Positions 49,227 through 62,979 of a stretch of DNA of 64,000 nt are shown piece after piece. A program made the position numbers and the translations under genes. The stretch's first letter is position 1; each line of letters starts with the position of its first letter. The DNA is taken from positions 25,297,554-25,361,553 of the forward strand of contig OX326957.1 of NCBI GenBank assembly GCA_946800325.1, in the 5' to 3' direction. Source of the stretch: Luzula sylvatica (Eukaryota > Streptophyta > Magnoliopsida > Poales > Juncaceae). The notes under the pieces are model-generated. The model was not told the origin of the DNA. It did no database searches and saw only the letters and a list, made by a program, of their open reading frames with translations.

Positions 49227-51865
49227 ATGGATGCCCAGCCTCGTCCTCTCCACATACTTTTCTTCCCTTTCCTCGCCCATGGCCATCTCTTACCAATGGC
49301 GGATATGGCAAGACTTTTCGCCATACGCGGTGTTAAGTGCACCGTCCTCACCACCCCATCGAATGAATCGATAATCCTTCCAACCATTGACCAAGCAAAT
49401 GAATCCCTAATCCGAGAAAATGAAAAAACAAACACACACGGTCTTGTACCGATTTCCATCGCATTGATTCCTTTCCCCTGTGCAGAGGTCGGCCTGTCGA
49501 CAGGCAAAGAAAATGCTGCCGACATCATTTCCCCTGATACACGCGATAGGTTCATCCGAGGTTTCTCTCTGTTGGAAGAGCCATTTGAGAAAGTGGTCAG
49601 GGAATTTTGCCCCGATGCGATTGTTTCGGAGACCTTCCTCCCGTTTACGGCTGATGTGGCGGAGCGGCATAGTATCCCCAGAATAATTTTCAATGGTAGA
49701 TGTTATTTTTTTTTTATTTTTTTATTTTTTTTTGCATAAATGGTAGATGTTATTACTATATTTGTACTGCTCAATTAGAACTGTTCAGACCCACCAGCCA
49801 ATCATGATTTTCCTCTTAAATAATTTCATTTAATGGCAAGACTTTTCGCCAATAATATGCACATAAACACGAACATGTATATTACGAATAATATACATGT
49901 TAGTGTTTGTGTAACAACATGTATTATACATGTATTTTCGTATACTACGTTTTTTCAATATATAGTAAAATTTAAATTTCGAACAGAGTCTGGACAACAA
50001 AAATATTAAGAATAATTTACAAATTTATGAGTTTAAATTAAAATAATTATATTTCTCAATTATTTCAAAATAAAAAGGTTTATATTCATATATTTTTATA
50101 CATGTTTGTTAAGGAGAATCCAAAAAAAGAATTAACGCGTTCAAAATATACTGATGAAACTAGCAAAATATACTGATGAATTCAATATGTTAATATAGTT
50201 AAAATTGAGAATAAAATAATATATTTCAATAGTATATTTTGATAAATACAATAATATATTTTGCTAATTTCAATAGTATATTTTGCTCTTTGGATTTTTT
50301 TTATGGATTCTTGTTAGCATTTATATATTTTTTATATACCAAATTATTGTATTAGTATTATATAAAATAAGTCTACCTACAGACAAATTTCCGAATTTAT
50401 GAATTAGTAGCGCACTCCGTTTTGTTTGACCGGATATTTTGCCGACTTGACAATCGTTCGATTCGAATATACATGAGCATACTACATACTGTATTATTGA
50501 CGTTTCACTAATGACTATCTATGATCAGGCCATGTCAGGAAATTAATGGGTTCATTTATAAATTTGAACTGAAAAATAATTTTCAAATGAAAATTACTCT
50601 TAAATAAATAATATTTGCTCCTTCAAAAAAAATGTTTCTAATAAAAAAAAATTGTTCCTCAATAAAAATAATAGTATTGTTCTTTTACAGGTACCGGACT
50701 CTTCGCCCATTGTCTGTCAGAGAAGATTCTTTCGTTAGTAGAGTCACTCCCTACAGACGTCGAAAAAATAAGCATACCGGGTTTTCCACATCATTTGGAG
50801 TTATTTCGGACTCAAATTTTGGATCCAATAGCTGATAGAGAGAGGATCGCAATGCAGACGCGCAATAGTGAAGTTGATGCCAGGAGCTATGGCGAGATCG
50901 TAAATAGCTTCTCAGAATTGGAACCCGATTATGCGGTGCATTGGCGTGAAGTCCTCAGTCGAAGGGCATGGCTTATTGGACCGGTAATGATATGACAATA
51001 ACTTGGAACTTTTTTTTTGCTAAAATTCTAGTATATTGAATCTTACTCACATTTCACTACATAAGCTTCGAAAGGATTTTTAAACATATAAAATTCTTGA
51101 AATACCTATAAATTTAATACTTTTAAATACCAGGTAGCTATATGCAATGAAGGTATAACAGATAATTCATGTCGAGGGGGAAGTAATTCCTCCATAGGCA
51201 CAGAGGAAGTTTTACGATGGCTGGATACCAAGCGTCCCAGTTCCGTGATATATGTTTCTTTTGGAAGCCTATCTCAACTTTTTCCTGACGAGCAATTGAG
51301 AGAGATAGCTTTAGGGCTCGAGCAAAGTGGTCGAGATTTTATTTGGGTCGTTCAAGACCCGAACAATGAAGGCTCAGAAAAATTATTGCCGAAAGGGTTC
51401 GAGGAATGGATGAAAAGAGAAAAGAAGGGTTTAATCATGAATGGGTGGGCACCACAAGTACTGATACTGAACCATCAGGCACTCGGGGTATTTGTGACGC
51501 ATTGTGGATGGAACTCAACTCTAGAGGCCATCAGTGCGGGTGTACCCCTGGTTACATGGCCCTTATCTAGCGATCAGTTCTACAATGAGAAACTAATTGT
51601 GGAAATTCTGAGTGTAGGGGTCGGAATTGGAGCGAAACAATTGGGTCAAAATTTCCAAAGAAAACAGTTCTTTGATGCAAATACAATAACAAATGTGATT
51701 GAGAAGGTGATGAGTGGAGAAGAAGGGAATTCGATGAAGCTGCGAGCCGAGGAATTAAAAGAGAAGGCGAGGATGGCAGTGCAAGAAGGCGGATCATCTT
51801 ATACTGATCTCAGTAGTTTGTTACACGAGCTGAATAAGATGAGAGAGAGAAAAGGATCCGAATAA
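49227..51865 (+). CDS. UGT: family-1 UDP-glycosyltransferase (UGT73-like), 3 exons, intact frame
   Basis: A soluble glycosyltransferase that would transfer a sugar from a UDP-sugar to a small acceptor. Exons: 49227-49695, 50691-50983 and 51134-51865; all introns are GT-AG and the frame gives 497 residues (family 470-500). The catalytic His is His20 in FLAHGHLLP. The 44-residue PSPG box is complete, from WAPQVLILNHQ to the final Asp-Gln, with Trp22 and Gln44 favouring UDP-glucose. THCGWNSTLEAISAGVP is canonical. The residue that normally completes the His-Asp dyad (the Asp of VSDxFLPW) is Glu135 here (VSETFLPF). The C-terminus is short and charged. The acceptor cannot be predicted. A UGT73-type placement rests on the N-terminal and PSPG wording. 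Confidence 0.94.
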
Positions 51866-51989
51866 TTCAAATGCCCAAAGTGGAAATACAACTTCCTCCG
51901 CAACGAAAATCCAAAGTCAAAACGCAAGGGGCATTGGATGAAATTACGGTAAAAAAGGATCCGAATAATTCTCAAAAAGTGAAATGCAA

Positions 51990-52326
51990 TATTTGTGTAG
52001 GATTTGGATGATATGTTTATGTTGTTATGTTTTGTTTGGATTTTGTATGTTATGTCTTTTTAGACTTTGATGTATCGTGTTGTGCGGTTAGACTTTGTAT
52101 TTGATGTTTGTTTAGACTTTGAATTGTAATATTTGTGTTTATTTTATCTTAAATTTGAGTTATGGTTATAATAATTTCAATAAAATAATATGATATATGA
52201 TATATTATTACGGATTCGAGTGACCGTTATATTACCGTTATATCACCGTTATATTATCGTTAATCAGTAATTCACTTTAACAGTGCCGGACCGTTACGTT
52301 CCGTTAAACGTTATTTGCAACATTGG
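51990..52326. mobile_element. hAT remnant, right part only
   Basis: Ends CGTTATTTGCAACATTG, with ACCGTTATATTACCGTTA motifs before it. This resembles the right end of the complete hAT at 55533-56426, including the TTTTGATGTT/GACTTTG phrases. No left terminus was found. A 20-base phrase around the UGT stop codon (AAAGGATCCGAATAATTC) is repeated near 51956. Confidence 0.5.
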
Positions 52327-52896
52327 TCAGAACAAACAATACACATATCAAAGAATTGCCCAATTTCTTTTTCTATTTTGACAGATAAAGAGGTTACTTA
52401 TCAAATATAAAAGGAGTTCTTGATTGATTCATTGCGTGGAAATTAGAATTTTTCACAGAAGAAAAAAACAGTCGACGAATCGGGAATCAATTTAATAGTT
52501 GGAGGAGAGAGACGATCAGCAGGAGGAGAGGGGGCCGATGCACTGGAGCGGACAGAGAGGCGATGAGGTGGTGTAAATTTCTCTCGCCAAGTTCTTCAAT
52601 AGCAGTATCTCCACTTCTCGTAGTTATGAGGGAATGTTGAATTACATGAAAAGAAATAACAATGAAGTATGCGTTGCAGTAATTTGATAAAATACATCAA
52701 ACCAAACAATGAAAAGTGGTATAATGCAATAACTACATTCACTAACTGCCACAATTACTGCAAAACAAACATTCTCTTATTGATATTTATTCATTTCAAC
52801 ATGTATACAATATTATCCAAACAGATGCCCCTACCAAATTGATGGTCTATCCCGTGGGCTTGTTACGCTTGTCCACGGATCGGCCCTGGATACAAC
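52327..52896. other. intergenic DNA, nothing recognised
   Basis: A GA-rich stretch at 52490-52570 and otherwise unremarkable sequence. Confidence 0.35.
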
Positions 52897-53762
52897 TAGG
52901 GCTGGCCAAAAAATCTCGAACTCGACGTTCGTTCGAGTTCGGCTAGAAGATTGTTCGAAAATAGCTCGTTCGAAAATTGGCTCGAACGAACTCGAGCCGA
53001 GCCGAGCCAGCTCGAGCCAGAATCGAGCCGTCGAGCTCGAGCTGGGTCATGTTCGACTCGCGAGCCAGCTCGAGTTCGAATTTTTTTGCACATATACCCT
53101 TCAAAATAATTTAGTTACTATTTAGTCCAATAAAAATCCAACCCATCCACACTCAGTAGCCCAGCCCAAATTACTTTAACCTAATTCTCAATTTCCAACC
53201 CTAACATCCCGCCCACACCCTTTTTGATCTTTCCATTTGAGTCCCGTCTAGGGGTGGGCAAATGGTTCGGTTTAAATGGGAACCGAACAACCGGTCGAAT
53301 TCGGCTTAATCGGTTCGATTTTTCGGTTTATTTGGTTCGGTTCGGTTCAAAAAATGATATAGTTCGATTTATTCGGTTCGGTTCGGTTTTGGTATTTTTA
53401 TAACCGATTAAACCGAACCTTCCGAATTAATACTATTTTTCATTTTTTCTATTATATTCATTTAAAAAAATTAAAATTAATTATTGTTAAATTAGAAATA
53501 ACGTAAGTATATTTTATATGATTTGTTTTTATATTTTTTCTGTAAATAACATTTGAATTTTAACATTATAAAACTTCTAATTCGGTTCAACCGAATAAAC
53601 CGAATAAGAAATTCGGTTTATTCGGTTCGGTTTTAAATCGGTTCAAATTTTATTCGGTTCGGTTCGGTTTGAATCTAGTCCGGTTCGGTTTAATTCGGTT
53701 CGCTCTCATTCGGTTCGGTTCAGTTTGGTTCAACCGAATGCCCATTCCTAGTCCCGCCCACA

Positions 53763-53813
<51 letters not shown>

Positions 53814-55008
53814 GCTCTTTCATTTGAATCCCGCCCACAACCAACGGCGCCTATTCTCTTCCTTACTCTTAGCGAGTCTTCAATCAGGGGCGCATCTGCT
53901 CTTTCATCCTCTTCACAAAACAAAATCGAGGTATTATTAGTTGTTATTGTTGAATTAACTCTAAACGTTGTTGTGTTATTATTGTTTGACAGATCTAAAA
54001 AATGTTTTGTTTTTTTTGTGACACTAAAAACAGTGTTAATTAAATGGTTTTTGTTTTTTGACACTTTTTTGCAATCTAGTAATTTTTGTATTGTTGTTTT
54101 TAATAAATTGTTACTGTTTTTATTAAGTCTAAAAAGAGTTACTGTTTTTAAAACAGTATTGTTGCTGGTTTCAATAATTTAATTATTCATCCAATTATAA
54201 TTATAATTATAATCTGTTTATATTTGTTCATCCAATAGTTAATGTTTTAAAACAGTACAACCATCTCTTACCTTTCCAAAATTACAAGAAAATTCGTAGA
54301 TCTAGTCGAATAATTTTTTTTACTATTACTGTAAATAATTTGCAATTTTCCTCAATTAATTTAATTTTTTTGCGATTCAGGTCATAACAGTATAGCCATC
54401 ATTGTTACTGTTAATAATTTCAGACTCCTTTTCATCCTATCTAATTTTTTTAATTATTTAAATTTTTTTATTATTTAATTTTTATTTAATTATGTACTAA
54501 TTATTAATTTTTTTGTATTTTCTTGGTATGTAAAATATTCAAATAATATTACAAATCAACGTTTATAATTTTTTTTTGCATAATATTAGGATTTTAATGG
54601 TGTTGCTTCATTTTTCAAATTATAATTCGGCATGAAGTCGTAGCTTTCTTTTGCTTGGAAGGAACGATATATGCAATTTAGGGGTTTATTTTTCTTTTAT
54701 TTTGGATCATGTTTAATTTAGGATTTATGGACTGTTTTTTTATTTGAATATGTTATTAGTTTATTTGGATTGTTGAGATATGGATTATGTTTGTTTATTT
54801 TGGGAGTATGACACATGTGTATTATATGTTTGTGATTTTTATGATTTGTATGAAATTTAGTGATTTTTGTAATTTTATGAATTTTTTGGAATTGTGTGAA
54901 AAAAAAATCAAAATAATTTTAGAGCTTAACATTCAAGCTCGAACCCTTGTTACGAGTCGAGCCGAGCTCGAGTTGGGCTGTATTCGGCTCGGTTCGTTGC
55001 CAGCGCTA
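52897..55008. mobile_element. hAT element (deletion derivative) with a second hAT nested inside
   Basis: The ends are TAGGGCTGGCCAAAAAATC and, read inward from the right, TAGCGCTGGCAACGAACC. The perfect 8-bp duplication GATACAAC lies at 52889-52896 and 55009-55016. CTCGAGC/GCTCGAG motifs crowd both ends. Without the nested element it is about 1.6 kb. At 53760-53935 a CT-rich, leader-like stretch is followed by a GAGGTATTA donor-like site and AT-rich intron-like DNA. This suggests that a transposase gene was deleted. No transposase coding remains. Confidence 0.88.
53249..53750. mobile_element. non-autonomous hAT element, GGTTCGGTTT family, copy 2 (502 bp)
   Basis: The ends are TAGGGGTGGGCAAATGG and, read inward from the right, TAGGAATGGGCATTCGG. 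The flanking 8-mers GTCCCGTC (53241-53248) and GTCCCGCC (53751-53758) match at 7 of 8 positions. It is close to 19797-20297 in length and sequence. It is followed by a CT microsatellite (53767-53810). Confidence 0.9.
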
Positions 55009-55170
55009 GATACAACTAATCTTGGCAAGGGATGACAATCTCTTTTCTCTCTATCGTTCTTGGTTTTGTAGGGTTCCTCATCCTTAGGGGAGTACTCCCA
55101 TTCATTCTTTTCACCCCAAATCAACCCTTCCCATTATATTTTCAACACTACCAAGGCTCTCTCCCCTCAG

Positions 55171-55235
<65 letters not shown>

Positions 55236-55532
55236 CAAGTAGGGGAAACCAAGTAGAGGAACAAGTAGGAGAAAGGAGAAGAAATCCATGACTATTGAGA
55301 GAATGGAGTACCATGGCTGCTCGAGAGAAAGGAGTATCCATGGCAGCCAATCGATATCGCCGTGAGAGATTGAAGATGTGGAGTATCCATGATTGCCGTA
55401 TGAGTCGACGAATCGATTTCGCCGTAGATATTGAGATATGGAGTAAAATGCGGCTACGGGGAAGAGGGAACCTTCGGCGTACAGTTTTCGAAATCAATAC
55501 ATGGCAGTAGGTAACCCTCCACGACGCCCAAC
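55009..55532. other. intergenic DNA with a GA microsatellite
   Basis: TA/GA repeats lie at about 55168-55233. The 55290-55500 stretch has loosely repeated phrases (GGAGTATCCATG, ATATCGCCGT). No gene recognised. Confidence 0.4.
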
Positions 55533-56426
55533 CAATGTTGTAAAAAACACCGAAAAACACCGAAAAACGGTCGAAAAACAGTGTTACAGTGGAAGACCGT
55601 ACCGTTTTTTGCCGTAACGTTTCAAAAAATGGTCAAACGTTTTTTCATCGTGTTTGACCGTTTTTTTGACCGAAAAACGTTTTTAACCCGTTTTACATAC
55701 CGATTTTTTCACCTAATTATTTTGGGTCCGGATTTTTTAAATTTTTGGGGTCAGTTTTTGTCTCGGCACATGATTTCTTCTTCACCGAGTTTCCGTTTTA
55801 GTTCTTCTTCATCTTCACGATAATTGTTGGGGTGCTCCATTCTTCAGTTCTTCTTCATGATTGATAGAAGGATGACGACGGTTCGGTTTAATTTGCGACA
55901 AGGGCTGCTCTCTTCTTCTTTACAACAAAGGCTAATCTCTTCTCCATAAATTGTGATTGTGAGTGCTAATTTGATTCAAATGATATTAACGATTTTGCGC
56001 TTTAGTTTTTGTTTGGATTTGAATGTATATATTTTGATGTTACGTTTATGTTGGACATTCGTTTTGATGTTACGTTTATGACAACGGATGAGTAGAGTGT
56101 GGAATTCGACATTAACGAGGGATCAACTGCGACGGATTTGGTCACAAATGATATTAATGATTTTACGCTTTAGTTTTTATATTTGATGTTACGTTTATAT
56201 TGGACATTTGTTTTTTGATGTTACGTTTTTGTTGGACATTGTTTATGTTATTTTTTTACTATTAAAAAATTGAATTATTATATATTTTTTGTTTTATCTT
56301 ATACATTTTAATTAAATTATTACCGATTCCAGTGACCGTTTTTTCACCGTTTTTTTACCGTTTTACGGGAATCCCGTAAAACGGTCCCCAACCGTTCCGT
56401 ACCGTTTTCCGTATTTTACAACATTG
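55533..56426. mobile_element. non-autonomous hAT element with CAATGTTGTAAAA ends (894 bp)
   Basis: The left end is CAATGTTGTAAAAAACACC; read inward, the right end is CAATGTTGTAAAATACGG. The perfect 8-bp duplication CGCCCAAC lies at 55525-55532 and 56427-56434. Subterminal ACCGTTTTT motifs repeat at both ends. No transposase is seen. Confidence 0.93.
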
Positions 56427-56484
56427 CGCCCAACCATTTCTTTTTTTTACTGAAAATGTATTTTCGGTCTTCAATTTTTCTTTA

Positions 56485-58707
<2,223 letters not shown>

Positions 58708-58710
58708 TTA

Positions 58711-59298
58711 GTGGGTTCAACGGTTGAGTGTATTAACAATCAGTTCTTTTTTAGGGACATCCCGAATCCACTCACAAATATTTTCGTCTCACAAATCCAC
58801 TCACAAATACCGGACAGTGCGACACAAATAAAATGAGGAAGTAGCGTCAGAAAGATAATGAGCACACGGCATGTACAATGACTTTTTTCTTCATTTCTTT
58901 TTCAGCAAATGATCTACCCGTTACACTATCAATTGAACAAAATATCGGTTTTGTAGATGGGCCCACTTGGAGCCTGATAAAAGCTTGCACTCAGCAAACT
59001 CTTGTGGTACAATCTATTTACTTCATTTCAGTTTTAGATGTATCATGTCACGTGGCGTACTTCGATTGCAACGAAAAGGCCGTCATGATCGCCATAGTGA
59101 TATAATAAATTAAAAAAAATTCGTGTTACAATCGAATTCAATTTAGCAAACTGATATTTCGTTTACGCATCTCATAATGGTTGTAATCTTTCTGTGCGTA
59201 TGGATAATATCTATGAGGTTTGTTTATTTACTGATTTTTTTAGTATTATATTTCTTTTTCCTTTTTGCGTTTAATTTTATTTCCATTTTTCTGCCAAG
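58711..59298. other. intergenic DNA with one exon-like piece
   Basis: At about 58911-58999 a frame bounded by AG and GT (ANDLPVTLSIEQNIGF, then VDGPTWSLIKACTQQTLV) looks like an exon, but I do not recognise it. Confidence 0.25.
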
Positions 59299-59784
59299 GT
59301 TATGTACGAAATTCTGACAAAAGATCTTTGGATGATGCACATTTTCTTCAAGATTACAATTTGACAAAAATATCCATCAGTAATGAAAATTTATTAAATG
59401 ATGAGTTTTATATTGGCTTGAGACAAAAAAAAACAACTCGTCAGGTTCGATTATCATTTGGATTATATAATAATTTATTTTTTAATATTTTTTTCTTTTA
59501 TAATTTGGTTTTATGTATTAGTTAGGAATATGCTGGTTCTCTTCGAGAATTCATGTCAGCTGCAAAGTAGAATTACGACGAAAAAATTCTTATTCGGGTC
59601 TAACACAACATTATATAGATAATAAACTATAAATCATCTCAGTTGTTCGATTATTAATTTATTTTGCACTATTGATTATTTCCTTATATCATCTTGGTAG
59701 TTTCTCGATTTTGCAAATCATAATGCATTTGGGATTCTTGCAAAATACGGCAACACGTACCTGCTCTTCCATGATGATATCTAG
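59299..59784 (+). pseudogene. NADP-malic enzyme gene fragment, introns kept
   Basis: Three exon remnants retain splice sites: 59299-59444, 59526 to about 59598, and 59701-59784. They read ISNENLLNDEFYIGLRQKKT, EYAGSLREFMSAAK-stop-NYDEKILI and FLDFANHNAFGILAKYGNTY then LLFHDDI-stop. This matches the plant NADP-malic enzyme segment around NEKLLNDEFYIGLRQ and EDFANHNAFELL. Both stops (TAG) replace the CAG glutamine codons expected there. Upstream and downstream exons are absent, so this is a dead genomic fragment and not a retro-copy. Confidence 0.8.
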
Positions 59785-61052
59785 GTAAATATTATATTTT
59801 AATTGCAATAGATTGAAATTATATTATTACCAATTCATTTGTATATAATTTAATGCTATTAGATTAATTAATGAGATATTTTTATGTGGTATTAGTATTT
59901 AAAAGTTAGTGTGCTTTATATTATTTATGTATTTGACATAAATTTATTTCATTTTGAAGTGCAGATATTTTTTCTTAAATTGTGAGGTGACTATTCCAAG
60001 ATTTGTACTCTTTTCTTTTCTTTCTAAAGGTAAAAATTAATTTCAACTATTTCTCATTTTTATATTAATTTCTGACTTTACTTTTTGTGTGCTTAAAGTA
60101 AAAAATAAAGATGATGTACATGTCTTCTTGTTTATCAAAATATGTAGTAGCCATGCTTACACAAGGAAAAAAGAGTATTGTCATGTCCTCTTTAGTGTGA
60201 TTTGCTTCTGATTTTTGCTAGAGGCTCTTTGTTTGCTAAAATTGCAAAATAAACTCCACAACAATGATTTATGTTTCAAAAATAAAAAATATCAAATTTA
60301 GCCATGCGAAAAACTAGGGAGCAATTTTATTTTTACTGTTTTAGGATTTTAATGCAACAATGCTTCACAATGTCAAGACAAGGCTTCCTTCTACAAAGTT
60401 TTTCTCATTGTGAATTTTCTTTTTTTCCTAATAATGCGAATATTAATAAGCATTCTAATGTATAAACAATGATTATGAGGTTACTAACAAAACAATATTT
60501 CTCATCAATTTCTACAGCTGACGTAAGAATTGGGATATCTTTTAATTGTCTCAACTACTGTCATTGTTCCTTTGAATATATATCGCACTGATTATGATGC
60601 TATTGTACTCTATTTTTTTTTAGAGCAGTGATGTACATCCCCCAACCTACACTTGGAGCCTTGATGACATGAATAAGAATTAACATTTTAAAAATTAACA
60701 CACAAAAACATGATTTAATATCTTATTTGGGTGTTCAATCATAAAATAAGATACTAAAAACGCAAATTAAGATGTTAAATCATGTATTTGTGTGTTAATT
60801 CTTGAGGTGTTAATCGTTATCCACGTCATCAAGGCTTGGGGGGGAGGGGAGTAGGGGATGTACAACATTTTCCTTTTTTTTATTGGAATGCAAGTTCAAA
60901 GTAAGTTTGTCCTCTTTTGAAATCATGTGTACTTTGTTCTTTTTTTTATCAATTTTCTGATATTAACTTATGTTTATTTATTTATTTTGTTGAATATGAT
61001 TGCAAGATTTTTATATTAATGATTGATTTTATCCTAGAAATAATTGAATAAT
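59785..61052. other. AT-rich DNA downstream of the malic-enzyme fragment
   Basis: No coding signal recognised. A short inverted phrase (ACATGATTTAATATCTTA near 60707 versus AAGATGTTAAATCATGTA near 60770) could form a hairpin. Confidence 0.35.
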
Positions 61053-61080
61053 TCGCAGCAAAGCGCGACAATTATCTTAG
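61053..61080 (+). mobile_element. possible Helitron 3' terminus
   Basis: A GC-rich near-palindrome (CGCAGCAAAGCGCG) is followed about ten bases later by CTTAG and then T. The arrangement resembles the termini at 3200 and 62980, although CTTAG departs from the CTRR rule. If real, the malic-enzyme fragment would lie in its body. Confidence 0.3.
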
Positions 61081-62979
61081 TAAGCTAAATGCTTCCTAGA
61101 AACCCTAGCCACTATTCTTTTGAGTGTTTTGAGAACTCCATTGTTTAGGCTTGGTCCAATTTTCGATATTTTTTCAGAGTAACATTAATCTAGAGAGCAT
61201 TTGTGAGAGATCGCATGGTTATATTTTTTGTTTTGTAAAACTAGGTTTGGGGTGTAACGCTCTATGTCCTTCTTGTAATAGAAAATATAGGCCGAATTCA
61301 GTTATCATATATGGTGTTATTGTTATCTACGTTATTTCAATTATTCGAATTTATTGTCCTTTTATTTTATTTTGAGGAACTTAAGATTTCCTCGTACTCG
61401 CACTGTATTTGTGTGAATCTAAACACCTCATCTATAGTTGCTTGAGTTATTTCGTAAGTTACATATCAATTCGCAACCAAGATTATTATACATCAAGTGC
61501 GTTATTTACTTTTCAGTAATCGTAATTTATATTTATTCTTTCTTTATTTTTTTATCGGATTTCTTCGTAAATTCAATAATCCGTGCAATAATGTTTGGGT
61601 AAAACTAGTTATATATAGAGTTTTGTTCATTAATATGGAATAAGAATATATTAAAGGAAGAAAGTGAAACAAAATGATGAAAAAGTGACAACTCTATTTC
61701 GTAAGAGAGACGAAAGAGTAGACCATAGTGGAATAGAAGAATTTTTCTCTCACTCTATCCCTTCTTTCCGAATAAAAAAATATCAATTTAACTCTCTCAC
61801 TTTATTTTATTTCACCGAACACCATTAAAATAAAATATCAATTTTTCTTTCACTTTTTCACTATTACATGTGTTGTCGAATACCTACATAGTAATTATTT
61901 TGTTAATTAATTATACTTATACACATGTTCCGATATTTCTATATTGTGTTGACAGGATTGTTAGGAACGATGCATGAAAGGCAGTATTCACCAGGCTCAT
62001 TTAGTTCTTGCTTACTTTAAGATCTGCTGCAATTCTATTTCACATCTGCAGGACTAAAAATTTTGGCAGGAAGGACTGAAAATCACTTCGCCTCCATTTT
62101 CTTCTTTGTGGCCGGTTGCCCTGCTCTTCAGTTCGCCTCCGTCCTCTTCCTTTTCTCCTTCAACCGCCTCGCAAACCGGATTTGAGGATTAGAAAGATTC
62201 ACCTAAACTTGATTTAACTCAATTTGTAGATTTTGTATCTTCAATCACCTAAACTCGATTACCAATGTTACCTCTTGAGGATTACCAAGATTAATTCTGA
62301 CTCTTTTGTATCTTGAATCACCAAAACTCTGACCGTTTTGTATCTAAGTATTAACCCATTTGCATTGAATCACCCAAGACTAAAATCATATTGCATTGAC
62401 AATTATATTAACCCAATAACTTTTTCATGCTGAGGATATTGTATCCTAATTGCATTGAAAATCGATCACGCATATTCGATTAACCCAATTGTTAGTATTT
62501 ACGGCTTTTATAAAAAAAGAAAACATAAACTCCAAATCTTTGTAGTTAGTTTAAATGATCAAACTTAATCAGAGATGTATAATGTTTTTTGATATTTTGG
62601 ACGAGTAAACTTAATCAAAGTTATTTCGGCATGTCAACATCAGGCAATATATAAGGATATTGTCCGTATGTTATTAAAGTTCAATTCTATTCTTTAAGAG
62701 GGTTGCATTGATAATTTCGTGATGAGAATAGTAGGTGATAATTTATGATATGAAATTCGCTTACGTAAGAATCTTGTTTTTTTGGACTGTAATGTCAAGG
62801 AACAATTTTTTATGTTATTATTTTTTGGATGATTATAATTTTTGTGGTCAAATTAAAAACTTATGTCAATGGTGAAATTTATTTGATTAAAAACTTATTT
62901 TTTTGGATTATAATTTTAGTATATATAAATCTTGAAAATTCATAATTCAATTACATTAACCCAAACATAAAAACTATAA
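61081..62979. other. intergenic DNA, no gene recognised
   Basis: At 62090-62200 a GC-richer stretch with CGCCTCC phrases is followed by repeats of AATCACCTAAACTCGATTAC. At 61620-61870 the DNA is a purine/pyrimidine-rich, possibly MITE-like segment. Nothing codes for a protein I know. Confidence 0.35.

Noticed and set aside
61580..61615. CCGTGCAATAATGTTTGGGTAAAACTAGTT as a Helitron end
   Set aside because: CTAG-T is present but no GC-rich hairpin precedes it.
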